Below, piece by piece: positions 1 through 7,961 of a stretch of 64,000 bases of DNA. The position numbers and the translations under genes are program-made. The stretch comes from Pseudohongiella nitratireducens (GTDB lineage Bacteria > Pseudomonadota > Gammaproteobacteria > Pseudomonadales > Pseudohongiellaceae): positions 62,001 through 126,000 of the forward strand of contig NZ_LWHM01000026.1 in the NCBI RefSeq assembly GCF_001642735.1, written 5' to 3'. Under the pieces are notes generated by a model. That model did no database searches and was not told the origin of the DNA. It saw only the letters and a list, made by a program, of their open reading frames with translations. How positions within the stretch are numbered: the first letter of the stretch is position 1; each line of letters opens with the position of its first letter.

Positions 1-630
<630 letters not shown>

Positions 631-729
631 TACTGAACATGCAGGGCAGTGACGTTCCTGTCATTGCCCTGTTTGCTTAAGGATCATTTTGATTCAGACA
701 CGATCACTTTCCGCATCAGGAGATCGGCA

Positions 730-999
730 ATGAAAGCAATGATGGGCATCTTGGTATTGATGTTGATTTTGCTGCAATGGCGGCTTTGGGTAGGTGATGG
801 TGGCGTTCAGGAACTGACTCAACTGGAGCAGGAACTGGCGGCTCAGAAAGCCGAGAACGAATCCTTGCAACAGCGTAACCAGATGCTGGAAAGTGAGATT
901 CTGGATTTGAAAAATGGCCTGGAAGCAGTAGAAGAGCGAGCCCGGTCCGATCTGGGCATGATTCGTGACGGTGAAACTTTCTATATGGTCATCGAATAA
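730..999 (+). CDS. ftsB: Cell division protein FtsB
   Basis: This 89-residue protein has one N-terminal membrane segment (GILVLMLILLQWRLWV) followed by a coiled coil (LTQLEQELAAQKAENESLQQ region) and a short periplasmic tail, the FtsB/DivIC plan. FtsB joins FtsL and FtsQ in the divisome. I chose the ATG at 730 because an AGGAG at 718-722 sits 7 bases before it and it gives the usual length; an upstream in-frame start would add residues atypical of the family. The stop is followed three bases later by ispD, so the two are co-transcribed and probably translationally linked. Confidence 0.93.
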   Translation: MKAMMGILVLMLILLQWRLWVGDGGVQELTQLEQELAAQKAENESLQQRNQMLESEILDLKNGLEAVEERARSDLGMIRDGETFYMVIE

Positions 1000-1002
1000 T
1001 AG

Positions 1003-1719
1003 ATGATGACGAAGATTCATGTTGTGGTACCGGCAGCTGGTTCTGGCCGTCGCATGCAAAGTGCGGTGCCCAAGCAGTATCTGACATTATCAGGTGAGTC
1101 GGTACTGTCGCATACCCTGAAGCGATTGCTCGCGGCCTTACCTGCGTTATCCACCCTGACTGTTGCGCTTTCCCCGGGTGATGAACAAGGCAGGGCACTG
1201 CTTAGACAATTGGCATCAGATTATCCTGGCAAAGCCATTACGACCGCTCCGGGTGGCGCAGAAAGAAGCGATTCGGTTCTTAACGCCCTTGATGCCTTGC
1301 GGGATGTGGCCGGTGATCAGGACTGGGTGCTGGTTCATGATGCTGCTCGTCCCTGTGTACGGGGTGACGACATAGCCCGGATGATGGCGGTACTGTCAGA
1401 GACGCCTGATGTGGATGGCGGCTTGCTCGCTGCTCCGGTGGCTGCGACATTAAAGCGCAGCGATTCCGAAGACTGTATTATGGAAACAGTTGATCGCCAA
1501 CAGGTGTGGGCCGCAGCTACGCCGCAGACGTTCCGTTATCATGCGCTTCGGCAGGCGCTGCTTAAGGCTAATGAGCATGAAATCTCGGTAACTGATGAAG
1601 CCAGCGCCATGGAAGCTGTGGGAGCAAAAATAAAGTTGATTCCCTGTCAGCCGGACAATATTAAAATTACCTGGCAAGGTGATATCGCCATGGCTGAAGC
1701 CATATTAAAGAGCCAGTAG
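1003..1719 (+). CDS. ispD: 2-C-methyl-D-erythritol 4-phosphate cytidylyltransferase
   Basis: IspD transfers CMP from CTP to methylerythritol phosphate in the non-mevalonate isoprenoid pathway. The N-terminal nucleotide-binding signature VPAAGSGRRM...PKQYL is present, as are the metal-site stretch VLVHDAARPCV and the C-terminal VTDEASAME. The length of 238 residues is normal. Two adjacent ATG codons at 1003 and 1006 are both possible starts. It lies between ftsB and ispF; ispD and ispF act two steps apart in the same pathway. A short tandem repeat separates the two genes. Confidence 0.97.
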   Translation: MMTKIHVVVPAAGSGRRMQSAVPKQYLTLSGESVLSHTLKRLLAALPALSTLTVALSPGDEQGRALLRQLASDYPGKAITTAPGGAERSDSVLNALDALRDVAGDQDWVLVHDAARPCVRGDDIARMMAVLSETPDVDGGLLAAPVAATLKRSDSEDCIMETVDRQQVWAAATPQTFRYHALRQALLKANEHEISVTDEASAMEAVGAKIKLIPCQPDNIKITWQGDIAMAEAILKSQ

Positions 1720-1794
1720 CCATGAGCAAAAAACAGCCATGAGCAGAGAAACAGCCATGAGCAAAAAACAGCCATGAGCAAGTGGATACTATGA
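1720..1794 (+). repeat. Imperfect tandem repeat forming a chain of overlapping mini-ORFs before ispF
   Basis: A 17-18 bp unit (CCATGAGCAAAAAACAG) occurs three times, followed by a partial fourth copy. Each copy carries an ATG: 1722, 1739/1757 and 1774. Read in frame, mini-ORF 1722-1742 ends in a TGA overlapping the ATG at 1739. The ORF from 1739 ends in a TGA overlapping the ATG at 1774. The ORF from 1774 ends in a TGA overlapping the ispF ATG at 1791. The repeat and the overlaps are seen directly; a coupling function is inference. Confidence 0.8.
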
Positions 1795-2309
1795 CCAAAC
1801 AATCGACCACAGCCATACCCGATATCCGCATTGGACATGGCTATGATGCGCACCGTTTTGCAGCGCCAGAAGACCAGCGGGCATTAATACTGGGTGGTGT
1901 CACAATACCGCATGATCGCGGACTGTTGGCGCATTCTGATGGTGATGCACTGATTCATGCTCTCTGTGATGCTATTCTGGGTGCCCTGGCGCTGGGTGAT
2001 ATAGGTCGTCATTTTCCGGATACCGCGGCCGAGTTTAAAAATGCCGATAGTGCGGCATTATTGAATACGGTGATGGCACTGGCGGAAGAGGGCGACTGGC
2101 AAGTGGTAAATGCCGATATGACCATTTTGGCCCAGGCACCGAAAATGGCACCCCATATCGCGGCGATGCAGACACGCCTGGCGTCATTGCTCAAGATTGA
2201 TAGTTCCAGGGTCAACGTCAAGGCGTCTACCACTGAGAAAATGGGTTTCGTTGGTCGCCAGGAAGGCATTGAAACATACGCGGTGGTGCTGCTTGCCCGA
2301 GCTGACTGA
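1791..2309 (+). CDS. ispF: 2-C-methyl-D-erythritol 2,4-cyclodiphosphate synthase
   Basis: IspF makes the cyclic diphosphate intermediate of the methylerythritol phosphate pathway and works as a trimer with a zinc ion. The zinc ligands are in [11 protein letters not shown] near the start and in the following [16 protein letters not shown]. The C-terminal signature [20 protein letters not shown] is complete. I favour the ATG at 1791 (172 residues); a GTG at 1782 in the same frame is possible. The ATG overlaps the stop of a preceding mini-ORF, so initiation may depend on translation arriving from upstream. Its 3' end overlaps the likely truD start. Confidence 0.96.
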   Translation: MTKQSTTAIPDIRIGHGYDAHRFAAPEDQRALILGGVTIPHDRGLLAHSDGDALIHALCDAILGALALGDIGRHFPDTAAEFKNADSAALLNTVMALAEEGDWQVVNADMTILAQAPKMAPHIAAMQTRLASLLKIDSSRVNVKASTTEKMGFVGRQEGIETYAVVLLARAD

Positions 2310-3393
2310 TCAACTGGACGCTCTGCAGTCTGCCCTGGATACGCTGCCTTTTGCGCTGGGTGAGCCAGCCCTCAAAGCCGAAATGCGTCATTGCCCCGAA
2401 GATTTCCGTGTTGATGAGAACCTGGGGTTTTTGCCATCAGGGCAGGGCGAACATATTTTTCTGCACGTTCAGAAGCGCGGGCTGACCACACCGGCACTGG
2501 TGCAACATATTTCAGAAGTGACTGGTATTCCGGTTCGCCAGATCAGCTTCGCCGGATTAAAAGATAAGTATGCAGTGACGACCCAGTGGTTGAGTCTGCA
2601 TAGTCCTGGCAATGATCCACAAGGATTGGCGCGTATCGGCAATGATGCGATCAAGGTCCTGGAGTGCACGCGTAATCACCGCAAGCTCCGGCGCGGGGCG
2701 CACGCAGGCAATCGTTTCTCGTTGACCCTGCGTTCGCTACAGTTGCGAGACCCAGCCAGTGATTTGTCAACTGCATTGACTGACCTGGAGTCACGGCTGG
2801 CAACGATTGCGGCCAGTGGCGTCCCCAATTATTTTGGTGAGCAGCGCTTTGGCCATGACAATTTACGCCGTGCCTTGTTACCAACAGATGGCAATGCCCA
2901 GCGTCGAATGAAACGCCAGCAGCGCAGCATGCAGATGTCTGCCATTCGCTCTGCCTTGTTTAACCTTGTCCTGGCCGAACGCGTTCGTAATAACACCTGG
3001 AATCACTGGTTGCCAGGAGATGTCATGAACCTTGACGGAACCGGCAGTGTTTTTGCTGATGAGCAGGAAACAGATAAGGCATTGTTACAGGACAGGGTCG
3101 CAATGATGGATATTCACCCTACGGGACCTTTATGGGGGCAGGGCATACCGGCAACCACGGCTGATGCCGCGGTACTGGAGCAGCACATTGCCCGGCGCTG
3201 GTCTTTGCTCAGTGATTACCTGGAAAATGCCCGGCAGGGTCTGGGACAGCAAAGACGCAGTTTGCGTTTACCTGTGCAGGCATTACACTATCGCCTGCAA
3301 GAGGATTTGTCCTTGAGTTTTGAACTGCCGGTCGGTGCTTTCGCCACAGTCGTCGTCAGGGAATTGCTGCAAGCCATATCACAAACAGACTGA
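2293..3393 (+). CDS. truD: tRNA pseudouridine(13) synthase TruD
   Basis: TruD isomerises uridine 13 in certain tRNAs. The catalytic Asp lies in the family signature [15 protein letters not shown], preceded by [13 protein letters not shown] and [15 protein letters not shown] as in other TruD proteins. Later come the insertion-domain region and [12 protein letters not shown]. The start is uncertain. The homologous N-terminus begins about 25-35 residues before the PEDF motif, where the frame has no ATG, so I chose the TTG at 2293 (366 residues). The next in-frame ATG, at 2383, would cut into the conserved start. The gene overlaps the end of ispF by 17 bases. Confidence 0.92.
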   Translation: MPELTDQLDALQSALDTLPFALGEPALKAEMRHCPEDFRVDENLGFLPSGQGEHIFLHVQKRGLTTPALVQHISEVTGIPVRQISFAGLKDKYAVTTQWLSLHSPGNDPQGLARIGNDAIKVLECTRNHRKLRRGAHAGNRFSLTLRSLQLRDPASDLSTALTDLESRLATIAASGVPNYFGEQRFGHDNLRRALLPTDGNAQRRMKRQQRSMQMSAIRSALFNLVLAERVRNNTWNHWLPGDVMNLDGTGSVFADEQETDKALLQDRVAMMDIHPTGPLWGQGIPATTADAAVLEQHIARRWSLLSDYLENARQGLGQQRRSLRLPVQALHYRLQEDLSLSFELPVGAFATVVVRELLQAISQTD

Positions 3394-3472
3394 TCCATTT
3401 CGGGTCAGACACACAAGTAGAATTGATAAGAATCAGAACGACGTGAATATTCCAAACCTGGCCGGTATCGGC

Positions 3473-4132
3473 ATGACGTCTCAGCGAACACGCGAGCGTA
3501 TGATTACATCGCTAATGGAGAAAGGCATCAGCAACTGGGCGGTGCTGGATGTCATGCGTACCACACCCCGTCATATCTTCCTGGATGAGGCGCTGGCCCA
3601 TCGTGCCTATGAAGATACTGCCTTGCCGATCGGCTATGGTCAGACCATCTCGCAGCCTTATGTGGTAGCTCGCATGACGGAAGCGGCGCTGGGACGCAGG
3701 CGCCCTGAAGACGGTCCACTGGCGCGTGTACTGGAAGTCGGTACCGGCTGTGGCTATCAGACAGCCGTGATCGCCCAGTTGGCTGAGCGAGTCTGTACCG
3801 TGGAACGTATCCAGCCATTGCTGGCCAAAGCGAGAAAAAATCTGTCTCTGTTGAATTTTCGTAACATCCGCAGCAAGCATGACGATGGCAGTCTGGGCTG
3901 GCCCGAGCAGGGACCGTTTGATGCGATTATTGCGGCAGCGGCCCCTCAGCATGTGCCCGCTGAGTTACTTCAGCAACTGGCAGATGGTGGCCGGCTGGTC
4001 ATACCGGTTGGCGGTGAGCGTGGCACCCAACAGTTACAGCTGATTGAGCGTCAGGGCGATCATTTCAACACCCAGACCCTGGAGACCGTGCACTTTGTGC
4101 CTCTGTATATCGGCCAGGTGCAACACACGTGA
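3473..4132 (+). CDS. pcm: Protein-L-isoaspartate O-methyltransferase
   Basis: Pcm methylates L-isoaspartyl residues in damaged proteins using S-adenosylmethionine. The family pattern is clear: [22 protein letters not shown], then the SAM-binding [19 protein letters not shown], then [14 protein letters not shown]. The protein is 219 residues from the ATG at 3473, which gives the [10 protein letters not shown] start seen in Pseudomonas relatives. A GTG at 3443 would add ten residues. In related genomes surE separates truD and pcm; here an 80-base gap holds no gene. The stop overlaps the GTG start of the next gene. Confidence 0.95.
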   Translation: MTSQRTRERMITSLMEKGISNWAVLDVMRTTPRHIFLDEALAHRAYEDTALPIGYGQTISQPYVVARMTEAALGRRRPEDGPLARVLEVGTGCGYQTAVIAQLAERVCTVERIQPLLAKARKNLSLLNFRNIRSKHDDGSLGWPEQGPFDAIIAAAAPQHVPAELLQQLADGGRLVIPVGGERGTQQLQLIERQGDHFNTQTLETVHFVPLYIGQVQHT

Positions 4133-5055
4133 CATTCTTGAGCAAAGCACGCATTACCGTATTTCTGAAAGGCATGGCGATGGGTATTGCCGATTCCGTT
4201 CCCGGAGTCTCGGGCGGGACGATTGCCGCGATCAGCGGTATTTATGAAACCCTGATCAACTCTCTGAAACGCTGTAACCCCATGGCTTTGCGGGTCTGGC
4301 AGCAATCCGGGTTTCAGGCCTTTTGGCAGCATATCAATGGCGCTTTTCTATTGACCCTGTTGTTTGGCATTGCCACCAGCCTGGCCGTCATGGCCAATGC
4401 CGTGCTTTATCTGCTGGATCATTACCCGATACCGTTAATGACGTTCTTTATGGGGCTGGTGCTGGCTTCCTGTTTCATGTTGTTGCCCGAAGTCGGGCGG
4501 CTTACCGGCTCGCGTATCGCATTGCTGATACTGGGGTTTGCGTTAACAGCCAGTACTGCCGTCCTGAATCCGGCAGCAGGCAGTACATCATTGGTCTACG
4601 TGTTCTTCAGTGCCATGCTGGCAATCTGTGCCATGATCTTGCCGGGTATCTCGGGAGCCTTTATTCTGTTGATGCTGGGTATGTACGAATACGTGCTGTC
4701 GTCGTTACGTAACCTGGATATGCTGGTAATTGTGGTCTTTATCGCGGGTTGCGCCACTGGACTGCTGTCGTTTGCCCACCTGCTGTCGTGGACATTTCGG
4801 CATTATCGTGAGCAGAGTTACGCTGTTCTGACTGGCATGCTGGCAGCGTCGCTGATCGTTCTCTGGCCCTGGCGGGGAATGAGTGCGACCGCCCATTCGT
4901 CAGTGCAGGGACAGTGGCTGCTGCCCTGGCAATATGAAGCAGCGACCGGTATGGCTTCGCAATGGCTGCCGGCGCTCATAACGGCAGCGCTCGGTGCATT
5001 GGTGATAGTGGCTTTTGCCCGTCTCAGTGATCGTGTGCCGGCAAAACCCGTTTAG
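4129..5055 (+). CDS. DUF368 (PopT-type) membrane protein, probable polyprenyl-phosphate transporter
   Basis: This 308-residue polytopic membrane protein begins with the DUF368 signature [19 protein letters not shown] and repeats a related motif later ([19 protein letters not shown]). That internal duplication is typical of the family. DUF368 proteins (PopT) are known to return undecaprenyl phosphate across the inner membrane for envelope synthesis; the assignment here rests on family resemblance. The GTG start at 4129 overlaps the pcm stop (GTGA), showing tight coupling. It sits just before nlpD, another envelope gene. Confidence 0.88.
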   Translation: MTFLSKARITVFLKGMAMGIADSVPGVSGGTIAAISGIYETLINSLKRCNPMALRVWQQSGFQAFWQHINGAFLLTLLFGIATSLAVMANAVLYLLDHYPIPLMTFFMGLVLASCFMLLPEVGRLTGSRIALLILGFALTASTAVLNPAAGSTSLVYVFFSAMLAICAMILPGISGAFILLMLGMYEYVLSSLRNLDMLVIVVFIAGCATGLLSFAHLLSWTFRHYREQSYAVLTGMLAASLIVLWPWRGMSATAHSSVQGQWLLPWQYEAATGMASQWLPALITAALGALVIVAFARLSDRVPAKPV

Positions 5056-5129
5056 ACACGCTCTCTGGGAGTCGCCAGTGACAGTAACAGTTGAGCAACG
5101 AAGGCATTCAATGAAACAGGTAATCAACG

Positions 5130-6284
5130 ATGTATAAATTAATGAGCACAGCGTCGCGCGCCATTGGTTTTGTTATGGCTGTATTGTTGTCTGCCTGTGC
5201 CAGCCAATATGAAGCCCCTATTGATGACCGAAGCGATACCTTGCAGCGGCAAGCCCCGGTTATCGTTAATAACGGGGAGTCTGTGGATGCAACATTGCGA
5301 CGTCAGCGTGCTGCCATTGAAAGCTCTCAATCCGGTTCTCGTTCCGGCTCTCAGTCTGCTTCAAATACGTCATCGGCAACTGCGGTGGCGGTCGCTAGTG
5401 CTGACGGCAGCAATCAGGTCAACAGCCCGGTAGGGGCCAGCTCCACCGTTGTCAGGGCGGTAAACCTGGGAGGCGGTATTTCCAGAAATACCACGCGCAA
5501 TGCTCCATCGCCGGCGAGTCTGGAGGATGACAGTGCTGATGCTCAGGCACCGGTGCAGCAGGCCGCAGTTCAGCCAAGCAGTGCTGCCACCACCGCAGCT
5601 CCATCCACAACCGCAGCTCCATCCACGGCAAGTACCCAGCACCGTGTTGCACGGGGCGATACGCTGTACTCCATTGCCTGGCGGCACAACATGGATGTCC
5701 GTAGCCTGGCCCTGGTCAATGGCCTTGCAGAGCCCTATACCATTTATCCGGGACAGGTGCTGCAAATTGAAAATGCTACGTTGTCCAATGAGAGTCTTGA
5801 ATCTGTTGCGGACATCCCGGTCTCTCCGGCTGGTGAAGAAATTTCAGCAGGACAGCGACCCCAGGCAGCCATTGACGGACGTCGTATAGGCAGTGTTAAT
5901 GAACGTGACGTTGAAGGTGTCACCTGGCAATGGCCCTCCGACGGACGCCTGCTGAGTATGTTCAATACCAGCGGTACTGCACGCGGTATTGATATAGCGG
6001 GTACGCAAGGCGACTCTGTTTATGCCTCTGCCGAAGGTGATGTGGTTTATGCGGGTACGGGTATACAGGGTGCCGGGAATCTGGTGATTCTGCGCCACAG
6101 TGACAGACATCTCAGTGCCTACATGCATAACAGCCGTTTGCTGGTGTCAGAAGGTGATTTTGTTCGCGGTGGCGATAAAATTGCTGAAGTGGGGAATGGC
6201 CCGGACGGGCGAGACCTTTTGCATTTCGAAGTCCGGCTGGATGGCAAGCCTGTCAATCCTGTGCGGTATTTGCCCAACCGTTAG
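5130..6284 (+). CDS. nlpD: NlpD: lipoprotein with LysM and degenerate LytM (M23) domains
   Basis: NlpD is an outer-membrane lipoprotein that activates the cell-separation amidase AmiC. A lipoprotein signal with the lipobox LLSAC is followed by a long Ser/Ala/Thr-rich linker. The linker includes a perfect 18-bp DNA duplication encoding TTAAPS twice (near 5590-5635). A LysM domain follows (about residues 170-212, HRVARGDTLYSIAWRH), then a C-terminal LytM domain. The LytM zinc ligands are missing (ARGIDIAG and LLHFEVR in place of HxxxD and HxH), which is normal for the non-enzymatic NlpD activator. It precedes rpoS, as in most gammaproteobacteria. Confidence 0.95.
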   Translation: MYKLMSTASRAIGFVMAVLLSACASQYEAPIDDRSDTLQRQAPVIVNNGESVDATLRRQRAAIESSQSGSRSGSQSASNTSSATAVAVASADGSNQVNSPVGASSTVVRAVNLGGGISRNTTRNAPSPASLEDDSADAQAPVQQAAVQPSSAATTAAPSTTAAPSTASTQHRVARGDTLYSIAWRHNMDVRSLALVNGLAEPYTIYPGQVLQIENATLSNESLESVADIPVSPAGEEISAGQRPQAAIDGRRIGSVNERDVEGVTWQWPSDGRLLSMFNTSGTARGIDIAGTQGDSVYASAEGDVVYAGTGIQGAGNLVILRHSDRHLSAYMHNSRLLVSEGDFVRGGDKIAEVGNGPDGRDLLHFEVRLDGKPVNPVRYLPNR

Positions 6285-6580
6285 TAATATACCTGCCTGT
6301 ATCGGTAGGCGCCGCGTGATGCTTGCAGTTTTGGGTGGCACCTGACTATATTTTCTTTGTTATTTTCCTGGTTATCCGCTTTTCCTGGACCGAGATATTG
6401 TGAACTGGAGCACAGTTCGCAATATGTCAGTCTTACCTTACCCATTCAGGTGATAGAGCGATCGTTCGTTTATGTTAAGTTTCTGTCACAAACAATAAAA
6501 AACCTGGGAAGCAATCCGGACTTTACTCATTTTGGGTAAAGCAAAAATGAGGACAATAAATAAAAGATCAGGAGACCAGG

Positions 6581-7432
6581 ATGTCATTGAGCACCAATTC
6601 TTCAACAACGGATGTTGAGTCGCATTATATTCGTGAACTTTCAACGATAACGATTTTATCGGCTGAACAGGAGTTCACTCTGGCGAACAAGGTGATGCAT
6701 GGGGATGAGCAAAGCCGTAAACGCATGATCAATCACAACTTACGACTGGTAGTTGGCGTTGCCAGGCGTTATCGGGGACGTGGTGTCTGCTTCCTTGATT
6801 TGGTGGAAGAGGGCAACATCGGTTTGATTCGGGCAGTGGATAAATTTGATCCAACCCGCGGGTATCGTTTCTCGACGTATGCAACCTGGTGGATTCGTCA
6901 GTCGGTGGAGCGATGTATTATGAACCATGCCCGCGATGTCCGCCTTCCGATTCATATCATCAAGGAAGTCAGCCAGTGTCTGCGGGCAGAAAGAAGCCTG
7001 GCATCAAAATTGGGGAGGCCGCCCAGACGAAGCGAATTAGCGGAAGCAATGTCGATATCATTGCCGGAACTGACGGCTTTGCTGGATTGTCATGAAGCCA
7101 GCTCTGATCCGGTGGAAACGGTGCCAGAGCCTGATGCAGTGGTATTCCCGGAGGGTGCAGTTGATGGCAGCGGACAGGATCCCATGCTGAACTGTCATAC
7201 CGAGCATTGTGAAGTTGTGTTGGAGCGATGGCTGGGAGAGCTGAGTGATGTTCAACAAAGAGTACTATCCCAGCGTTTCGGCCTTGATGGCACGGAAGGT
7301 GACACGCTGGAAAATATTGGCGCCAAAGTGGGTATGACACGCGAACGGGTACGGCAACTGCAAATTACAGCCGTGAAACGACTGGAGGCGCGAGCCAGCG
7401 CTGATGGCTGTGATGCCTCAGTGTGTCTTTAG
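6581..7432 (+). CDS. rpoS: RNA polymerase sigma factor RpoS, cysteine-rich variant
   Basis: This is the stationary-phase sigma factor. Region 2 is clear (LRLVVGVARRYRGRG, EEGNIGLIRAVDKFDP, YRFSTYATWWIRQSVER), as are RLPIHIIKE of region 3 and the region 4 helix-turn-helix (LENIGAKVGMTRERVRQLQ). At 283 residues it is shorter than the roughly 330 of E. coli, mostly at the N-terminus. An AGGAGA at 6570-6575 supports the ATG at 6581. It has eight cysteines, including a CHTEHC motif in the region 3/4 linker (codons 7193-7210) and a CDASVC tail. Position after nlpD and before fdxA/mutS supports RpoS over other sigma-70 paralogues. Confidence 0.92.
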   Translation: MSLSTNSSTTDVESHYIRELSTITILSAEQEFTLANKVMHGDEQSRKRMINHNLRLVVGVARRYRGRGVCFLDLVEEGNIGLIRAVDKFDPTRGYRFSTYATWWIRQSVERCIMNHARDVRLPIHIIKEVSQCLRAERSLASKLGRPPRRSELAEAMSISLPELTALLDCHEASSDPVETVPEPDAVVFPEGAVDGSGQDPMLNCHTEHCEVVLERWLGELSDVQQRVLSQRFGLDGTEGDTLENIGAKVGMTRERVRQLQITAVKRLEARASADGCDASVCL

Positions 7433-7494
7433 GCTATCTGTAGCCTCGTTTTAGTCTCTTGGGAGAGTAAGGATTGCGCTAACTGAGAGGGAGA

Positions 7495-7523
7495 ACAGAG
7501 TCCCGGTTATACTGGGACTCTGT
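7495..7523. terminator. Perfect 10-bp stem-loop between convergent rpoS and fdxA
   Basis: The arms ACAGAGTCCC (7495-7504) and GGGACTCTGT (7514-7523) are exact inverted repeats around a 9-base loop, between two convergent genes. No clear T-run follows on either strand, so it may work as a weak bidirectional terminator or an mRNA 3' end stabiliser. Confidence 0.6.
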
Positions 7524-7544
7524 CAATTCAGCCAATCTGTTCGA

Positions 7545-7874
7545 TCAGCTTTCTTTTACCAGGTGCTCAATCTTGTTAGGCACGCCATTCCACTTTTCAG
7601 CGTCTTCCAGGGGCGATTTCATTTGCGTGATATTGGGCCAGGATTCTGCCAGTTCCGCATTTAACTCCAGGAACTGCTTCTGATCATCAGGCAGCTCGTC
7701 CTCGGCAAAAATGGCGTCAACCGGACATTCTGGCTCGCACAGCGCGCAATCGATACATTCATCAGGATGAATGACCAGGAAATTCGGGCCTTCGTAAAAA
7801 CAATCTACCGGACAGACTTCAACACAGTCTGTGTGTTTACAGTTAATGCAGTTATCACCGACTACAAATGTCAT
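7545..7874 (-). CDS. fdxA: Seven-iron ferredoxin FdxA
   Basis: This 109-residue ferredoxin closely resembles Azotobacter ferredoxin I, with one [3Fe-4S] and one [4Fe-4S] cluster. The cysteine arrangement runs [19 protein letters not shown] and then [20 protein letters not shown]-terminal extension ([13 protein letters not shown] and beyond) wraps the cluster domain in this family. It is a cytosolic electron carrier whose partner is not evident here. It lies 87 bases downstream of mutS on the same strand, the usual fdxA-mutS pairing, and converges on rpoS. Confidence 0.96.
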   Translation of the reverse strand: MTFVVGDNCINCKHTDCVEVCPVDCFYEGPNFLVIHPDECIDCALCEPECPVDAIFAEDELPDDQKQFLELNAELAESWPNITQMKSPLEDAEKWNGVPNKIEHLVKES

Positions 7875-7961
7875 GTTGCTATTCCAATCTCGTGCAAATG
7901 ATGCGGCATTATAATTGACCTTGGGCTGTCAGGCCAACTCCAGGGGCCGTTTAGCCATGAA

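Noticed and set aside
5130-6284. NlpD considered as an active M23 peptidase or a damaged gene
   Set aside because: The zinc ligands are missing, but this is the normal state of the NlpD activator family.
6581-7432. RpoS considered truncated because of its 283 residues
   Set aside because: Regions 1.2 to 4.2 are complete and a good ribosome site precedes the ATG; only the variable N-terminus is short.
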